Of a stretch of DNA of 64,000 nucleotides, positions 57,401 through 64,000 are shown in pieces. The notes below the pieces were generated by a model that was not told the origin of the DNA, ran no database searches, and saw only the letters and a program-made list of their open reading frames with translations. Made by a program: the position numbers and the translations under genes. This DNA comes from Mesaphorura yosii (taxonomy: Eukaryota; Arthropoda; Collembola; Poduromorpha; Tullbergiidae). Position 1 is the stretch's first letter. Each line of letters opens with the position of its first letter. The stretch covers positions 62,001-126,000 of the forward strand of contig WIXG01000131.1 of assembly GCA_009869945.1 (NCBI GenBank), in the 5' to 3' direction.

Positions 57401-60400
57401 AGTGCAATATTTGTAGGTTTACTGAGGAAATGACATTACATAACGGAAAGTGAATTCGCAGACAAATAGCAAAACAGAGGAGCGTTGTTTTTCATGTGCG
57501 TCGATGATTGCAGCTCAGTGTCCGAACCTCGTCATTTGCGCCTCACTGACCACGAAGATCGAATTCGGCCAGAATGCGAAAAAGCATCGTCTCTTTTCAT
57601 GTTTTCATATTTAGCCGATTCCCCCTGAGACCTGTCCTTACAATCATTAAAAATGACAGTTACGCTATTACAACTTGTAATTGTGATTTGAACTCAAGCC
57701 CCGCTCAATTTGGATTCATCTTTGAGCAAAGATCACTTTGATAAAGTTGACGTAATAATAGGAAGTGAATTAGCATTGTATTTTATGTGTAAGCGAATTC
57801 TTGTTCTTCTTGAGGCCTGTCTCAAAGCAACAACGCTGAGATTCAGGAACCGGTAAACCATGAAGTTGGTGGAAATTGCATTGTTACATGAGAGTAAATG
57901 CAGATGATGTAATAGTGACTTTGATCTTGTGCTCGTGGATGTAATGCGTACAGAGATTTAATTATTTGCAAGTAATTTTGGTCGAACTTCTTGTTTTAAG
58001 CCAATCTCACGCATCTTGTGTAATTTGCTTTCAATAGTGTGAGTTCGGGCTGCATTTAACATGAGAAACTGATCAGAAAGATAACACGAGAAGGAAGGCT
58101 TTGTGGCTGACCGCTCAACTAAAACCTACCCTTCAAAAGACGGACTTCCGCTGATTTCTTAGATTTATGAACTCAGATTTCCGTTGATGAACTTGACTGT
58201 GGTTTACGACCTTTCGTGTTCAACCAAAGCCAGTTGCATGTTGCATAACCACTGTACTTAGCTGGAGAGGGTTTTTATCAAGTTTAATCCGCAAATTACT
58301 TCCTCTTTGTATTGTCGAGTCAGTTACATGCTTCTTACTTTTAGTTTCGATACTTTCGCTTTAGCTCAAAGTAGAATAGTACAGCTTTAAATTATTTCAA
58401 GTCTTCTGCGGTTTTTGTCAAAAGATGAGGCACGTTGTGATGACTTTTTCATTATTACGGAATTCTGGAATTCTTGAGGGATTTGGAAATCAATATATTT
58501 AGCAATGAATAGAACATGCATTTCGAGGGAGGACGCAAAAAATTCTGGACACGAGCACGTACTCCACAGGTCCATTGAAAGACAATGACAAGTAAAAATG
58601 TCAAGCGAAAATGTTCAACAATCGCAATTTAATGATATCAACGCATTGAGATCGTCACACCAGTCATCATCGAGATGAGGTAATTGTGGACTTCAATGTC
58701 ACCTTAAAATAGAATTTATTCGTTCATTCATTCATTAGGGTACAATTTATTTGGAAACAAGTTAGGCGGGACACAGACGCAGTCGTAGTAATGAATGGAA
58801 TTCTTTCCAGTGCAAATTCGCAAAAAAGACGATACCAACCATGATTGGACATACATGAGCGTGATGTCATCAACGGGCTTAAGTCGAAACGACAATGTGG
58901 AGTCGTACATCTTAATTAGAAGATGATATAATTTTTTCGCAGTTCGCTACGATCATTGATTAGCGTATAAAGCGGGCAGTGACTTGCCAATGAGGAGAAG
59001 ACGTCCGTCCATCCGTTCAAGAAAGAAAATCATTTGTCTCAATTGATGATTAATCACACTGGGCATTGTTGTCTAATTATTCTTGTTGTCACCTGTTTTT
59101 CTGAATCCTGTCATCGAGAACACTTTCAGAAAACTCCCTGTAATGCAGCAGAATATTTTCATTTTACGTGATCATATCAATCAACATTTGATCGTGTGTG
59201 GTTGTGTGAGCCGCAAAGACGCGTGAGCACTTTAGCCGCGATGAGGCGATACTTGAGAAGCATCCATTACGTACTTGGATTTGTAATTTGTATTGAATAA
59301 TCATTCATTATTTTAACTTGAAATTTGATGATTTAATACAAAAAATGCGGATGACTTCAGAATTCATGCACCGTCGCTCCATTCACTCCTCGCATGCTTG
59401 CATGTTCATTCCTAGGGTGGCGATTGAGTTGTTCAAGTGAAATGCCTTAAGAATTGTCTAAGGCAATTATCATCGGAGTAGTTGGCTTGGTAGCTGGCTT
59501 CAAGTTTAAAGCCAAAAACCACTGTCCATCGAGTCACAAGAAAGCATAACTGCAAATATCTTAAAAGTGATTCCTCATTTGGGAATCTCACGAGGTATAG
59601 GCAATAGGCGTAAGGTGCTCAGCTCGTTAAATGCAATCCACCCAAACCTGGCGCAGAGTTCTTGCTCAAAATCCCTCTACACTTCATTACCATTGGACCT
59701 TCACATCACAAAGCAACTGCATTTTTTACTCTCAATCAGACTTCGTTCTTCGCGATAGATAAGTATCCTCGCGTTTCATCTTGGTATTGTCGCGAAAAGT
59801 TTGGTGAAATTGTTGTGAAAAAGAACTGGAATTTCGCGAATTAGGTAGTGTCCACTTCTGGATGTTTCTACTCCAGTTTTTCTCCAGTCGAAACAGCAGC
59901 CAACCATTTCCGGTAAGTCCGCCGCTTTCCTTTCTCAGGAGTCTCCGCTGAAGTTAAACAAGCCGTAGCCAAGTCATAAAGTTTAAACTGACCTTATTAA
60001 TGGGACAAAGTTTAGGGTCATAAGTCATCCTCAGCCATTAATTAAGTCGAATATCGTCAAAAAATTCGTGGAAAGTGGAACTGTAGTCAGATTAAATAGT
60101 AACCACAGGATGAAGTGAATCAATCTTCTGAATTCCGTCTAGCATGGAGAAGAGAACCTTGCACTGCATTGCATGATGGGGCACGCTGAGATTTCTACAT
60201 TTCGTAATGCTTCATACGCAGAGGTATGGAGAAACGGGATATTTGCTCATTTGCGAACGTCCACGTCGTTCCAGTCTGAGCCGCTCCTGAAGCGGCTTGG
60301 TTTTGTGGCTGCCGTTTTAAATGAGAGGAGACTGGCATTATTTATGGCCGTTGTTTTTAGAGCTCCGTTAATTTATGTCACATTCGTCGTCATTTGCCGA

Positions 60401-63400
60401 GTGAATTACGTAGTGACCATGGCTGAAGAACGACTTTTACTTTTACTGCATAAATTAGTTGAGCAAGTATTGCCTGGTTGGTCAGGTTGTCCTAATCAAG
60501 GCGACGTGAATATTTAACCCGACGTTAGTCTGCCGGCCCTTCTATTTAACCAGCCATTTAAATTCCTCCTTCAAACCAGCCCTGCTCGATGAACGCAGCA
60601 CCCAAGACCGCCACTCGCTTGCCTGCACACTCCCCGAATTTCCGAATTCCTCACCATGCACTCTGAAACCCGTTGAGGCAAGAAACCTCAGGATTTTTGT
60701 GAGGAGCGGGCGAGAGGAATGTTTGCAGCGTGGTTTGCAGAGATGTAATGACATTGAATACGGTACACGCTAATTATTTACTAAAATCAGTAAAGGTCGT
60801 TTTTTCTATTAAATGGCTAAACGTCGTACAGTGCACTTAACGGATCCGTTCGCCTTACCTACAAAAGTTGTGCATGGTGGGCATACCGGCAAGATGGAAT
60901 TGCAAAAAATGTTGAAATGATTGCAAGGCAGTTGCAGGTTTCATGTGGGAAAATTAGTAAATAATTGAGACCATTCTTGGACAAGTTGCTGGTAATGATA
61001 AGCAAGTGAATGTAAAGAGTTCATCGAACTGCAGCCGGGCTCAACCATATTTTTTCCGATATCAACAAAAAATTGTAAATCATCATCGTGTTTGCAATCT
61101 TTTCGAGACCAACAAACAGGTTTGCTGCTTTTCTTTTTTGCAACAGCTAAAATTCGGGATTTTATTCGTGGTCGGAGTGTTGAGGGAAGCACGGCTTGAT
61201 TGAGAGGGTGAGTTTGGTCGTTGATGGTCGTCGGTCTGTTAGTGAGTCCAGGTGAGACATGTGATTGAATTCTTTCGACTGTCTTCCTCGCCAAATCGCC
61301 CTTAATAATGCGAGTAATGAGGAAGAGAGTGTGAGTGATGGGTGAATGACATTCTTTTCACCATTTCTTCCACGGACCAGCATCACGCAATGCAGCTCCT
61401 CTGCCATTGTGAATTCCAACAAGTGCGGATTTTTTCATATTAAATAAGTTGTCGAAGTCACGCCGTATTATTATGATTTCAAAGCATTACATAATAATAT
61501 TACCGTACGCTTTATCTCATTAGCTCCTGTCTGCCCTGAACCTTCCCCGAAACTGTTACTTTTACGTGGTCATCATTCGTGGCGTCTCACAAGCGACTCG
61601 ACTCGAATCTTGCCTTGCCAATTTGTCCCGGTGGGTCCGGCATACAGCAAAGCGATTTCCTGATGACTTGTATAATTGCGATGAGCTCGCTGTGCAAACA
61701 GAAGAAAGGAAAGACGAGAGAAATAAAATTCCGAATCAAACTGGTAAAAGTTTCTTGGCTCGCGAGAGTAAAATTGGTGGCAGAACAACAAACACTGCGC
61801 GTCGAGTTATGAATCATGAAAACGAGTAATGCTGCAAAAAAGAAGCGCACCTAATCCTGCTTCCTGAGAAGAGGCAAGTGATACGCATTTCTTCTTGGTT
61901 CGCAGTTTTGCTGACATTTTTCCAAGTTCAATGACTGTGATGGGAAAAAATACTGAAAAAGTAAAATTTACTCTGCCAGAAACAAGAAAAATGCACTCGG
62001 TGAACTTGAAATGAAAATCCCCATAATACTTAGGCTCCCAGGGCTGCTGAATTTAATGAACAATGTGAGACCAATTTCATTCGGTTTTCATAATTCTTAT
62101 TTTATGCTTCTTTGCAACTAAAGCAAATAAAAGTTCAAATTCTTAATCCATGTAAAAATTATGACCTTTTGCCACGCTCGTACTGAGACGCAGAAATACA
62201 CGAGTGACAATCATGACTTCAGGACAAGTTTTAAGCAATTCAACTTTAAACTTGACTTTACCTACAGTGTGTTAAGTTCATCGGAGGCCCTGGCATATTT
62301 TTGTAGGCTCCGTCCCACAAGAATACGGCCTTGTCAGGGGTAGGGAACAACTTGTTAGTAAACAGGCCCCTTTATATGGGTATGTTAGCAGGCCTAAATA
62401 AAAATGTCACGGCCACAGCTTTTGTATTCTTAACTAAGAACATGGACTTTGAGACTCTTGCAAAGAGGCCCCTGGAAACCGTAACTTTTAGGCCAAACTT
62501 TGGAAACTGAGTGAATGGACCTGGAGTGGGCTATCTATTCTGAATCACTGAGTCGTTAGCTTTCCTCTGTACTACAATGCAATCGCTGCTTGTTGGGTTT
62601 AAGAAAATTCTGACCTCGTGTTTCTACCCTTGTTTTCGCACAGAAAATATGCATTTCACGTCAAATGCATTAACTTTATTTAGCCCCTTATCATTCTACC
62701 GCCTCGATGTGCGGTTTTTTCGTTGACCTGATGCCTTTTGCTCATATTTAATGCGTTTTCAGGCATTTGTGAGTCATCATATGGCTCACTGGCTTCATAT
62801 TTTGTTGCACCACATTAAAAGATGTTGGGCATTTGCGATATTCGGAGATGAACCTCCGATTCTTCTAAAAATGCTGTGTTTAACGGCTATTTTTAATACA
62901 GGAGAAGTATTTTCTGAAGTTTTAAATCATTATTTTGATATTAGATCAGACATTTGGTGGAACGCAGCACAGCTCTCCGCACTTCTGTTTTCACAGCTAT
63001 CTGCACACTGGAGTGGCTTGAACCATTGGATGCATTAACCGGCCATCTTTTCCCTCTATTTTGTTCCTCAGAGCACGAGGATACTCTGGTAAAAGTTTCA
63101 CGAAATTAGCTTGACAGAGAAAAAAGTTCTGGCCATTTGAATTCGTGACAAAAGGAAAAATTTAGGGGTCTCTTATCAGATGGTGAAACACGGTGCACAC
63201 AGGTTGAAAGTAAAAGAACTTGGGCGGTAGTTCCAATTATGTAACAGTGCAAGCTTCAGCCGATATCTCCTCTTATAAGGAAAAATAATTGGTGTGCAAT
63301 TAGTACCAATTAAATTTGCTAGATGTATTATCAGCAAACGTATAGCATTTGGAAGTCCTGCCAATATAATGAGCATACACAATGGAGTCTGCAACGACAC

Positions 63401-63668
63401 TAAGCCATCAGGTTTCAAATTGTGTTCCAGATTCTGGGCTGCATTTTCCTGATGTCTGGATGATCAGCGTTACAAATTTGGATAAATTCTGTAATCATTG
63501 CGCAGTAATTGAACAACCGGCTTCGTGCTATTCGTGACTTGTTTTGCTGCTGCGACATGCTGTTTTGTTCAACCTTCCTGAATTTGTAGCTGCCATTTCT
63601 TGTAGAAAAAATGTCATTTCAATGAATTCAAGTAATCATCACTTTAGACAAACTCATCACTCTGATAG
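54413..63668. other. Gene-poor region
   Basis: More than 9 kb with no gene I can support on either strand. The ORFs present are short, overlap on both strands, and show no family motif, long open exon or consistent splice chain. It may be intergenic or a long intron or regulatory domain of a gene outside the window. No tRNA, rRNA, tandem array or clear transposon was found. Confidence 0.5.
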
Positions 63669-63719
63669 TTATGATACAGACTTGGCAATTGTTACTCGAG
63701 TCATTACGCAGATTTGCAT

Positions 63720-63866
63720 GTTGTAATTATGTTGATACTTTGAGGCAGCAGACTCATAGAACGTATCGTATCGTTGACCTTGGTCGTAGAATGTTTTTTC
63801 TGGAATTTGTATAGGCTGATGCATCGAGCTCTGGTCATTCTCTTCTTCAGCAGCCAGAAAGCTCAT
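63720..63866 (-). CDS. Possible first coding exon, unknown gene
   Basis: An open frame begins MSFLAAEEENDQSS after a favourable context (GCAAAATGAGC) and reads with balanced, hydrophilic composition (YDQGQRYDTFYESAASKYQ) to about 63720, where a weak donor (TGC|GTAATG) is possible near 63711. It might be the first exon of a minus-strand gene, but no downstream exon could be matched. Family unknown; could be chance. Confidence 0.2.
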
Positions 63867-64000
63867 TTTGCAAAACCAAAAAGCTTTGCAACTCGTTCGT
63901 TGCTTGCAGGAACAAAAAGAAGCTGCAAGTCAACCAACTTGTACTGTACATGATGTAATTTTTATTTTGCTTGAGCAAATTTCATGAAAATGACAAGATT

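Noticed and set aside
60173..60517. 114-codon plus-strand ORF with a hydrophobic middle
   Set aside because: No recognisable family and no promoter or splice context; length is within chance for this region.
62334..62478. CAGGGGTAGGG ... GGCCCCTG, reminiscent of hAT ends
   Set aside because: Only 6 bp of the ends are inverted repeats and the flanking 8-mers (GGCCTTGT, GAAACCGT) do not match.
62751..63038. 95-codon plus-strand ORF rich in His and Trp
   Set aside because: Odd composition, no domain, no splice partners and stops close in other frames; likely chance.

Overview
This is a eukaryotic, animal nuclear window. Nearly every gene is cut by introns, most of them 55-100 bp and starting GT and ending AG. 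The recognisable proteins are metazoan. A dumpy-type ZP/EGF apical matrix protein, a bee-venom-type (group III) secreted phospholipase A2 and an XBP1 with a 23-nt IRE1 intron point to an arthropod, probably a non-model crustacean or springtail-like animal with compact genes. Species cannot be fixed from the sequence. Exon models below were built by hand from GT/AG sites, reading-frame phase and protein-family continuity; single-base errors are possible.

Layout: 1-7.8 kb (-) dumpy-like ZP protein, its 3' end running off the left edge. 9.9-11.3 kb (-) XBP1, including the IRE1 double hairpin that controls the unfolded-protein-response frame switch. 13.5-19.9 kb (+) DEPDC5/Iml1, 24 exons, complete. 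20.2-21.6 kb (-) ERK MAP kinase (rolled), tail-to-tail with DEPDC5. 22.8-32.0 kb (-) CLIP-190/CLIP-170 microtubule plus-end protein. 32.7-34.6 kb (or 35.2 kb) (-) group III secreted PLA2. 37.1-38.9 kb (-) TMEM120. 40.3-41.3 kb (+) C1QBP/p32. 41.7-49.4 kb (-) clathrin heavy chain, 25 exons, with a 128-bp hAT-type MITE inside one intron. 50.2-50.8 kb (-) ribosomal protein P2. 51.7-52.7 kb (+) Mediator subunit MED21. 53.3-54.3 kb (+) TMX2. 54.3-64 kb holds no gene I can support, apart from one weak candidate exon near 63.8 kb.

The genes are mostly housekeeping and do not form an operon or pathway: nutrient sensing (DEPDC5), growth signalling (ERK), ER stress (XBP1), trafficking (clathrin), cytoskeleton (CLIP), transcription (MED21), translation (RPLP2). 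The clearest special items are the XBP1 IRE1 hairpins, the ER-stress-like element upstream of XBP1, and the hAT-type MITE with an intact 8-bp target-site duplication in the clathrin gene. No operon-like or defence-like system was seen.
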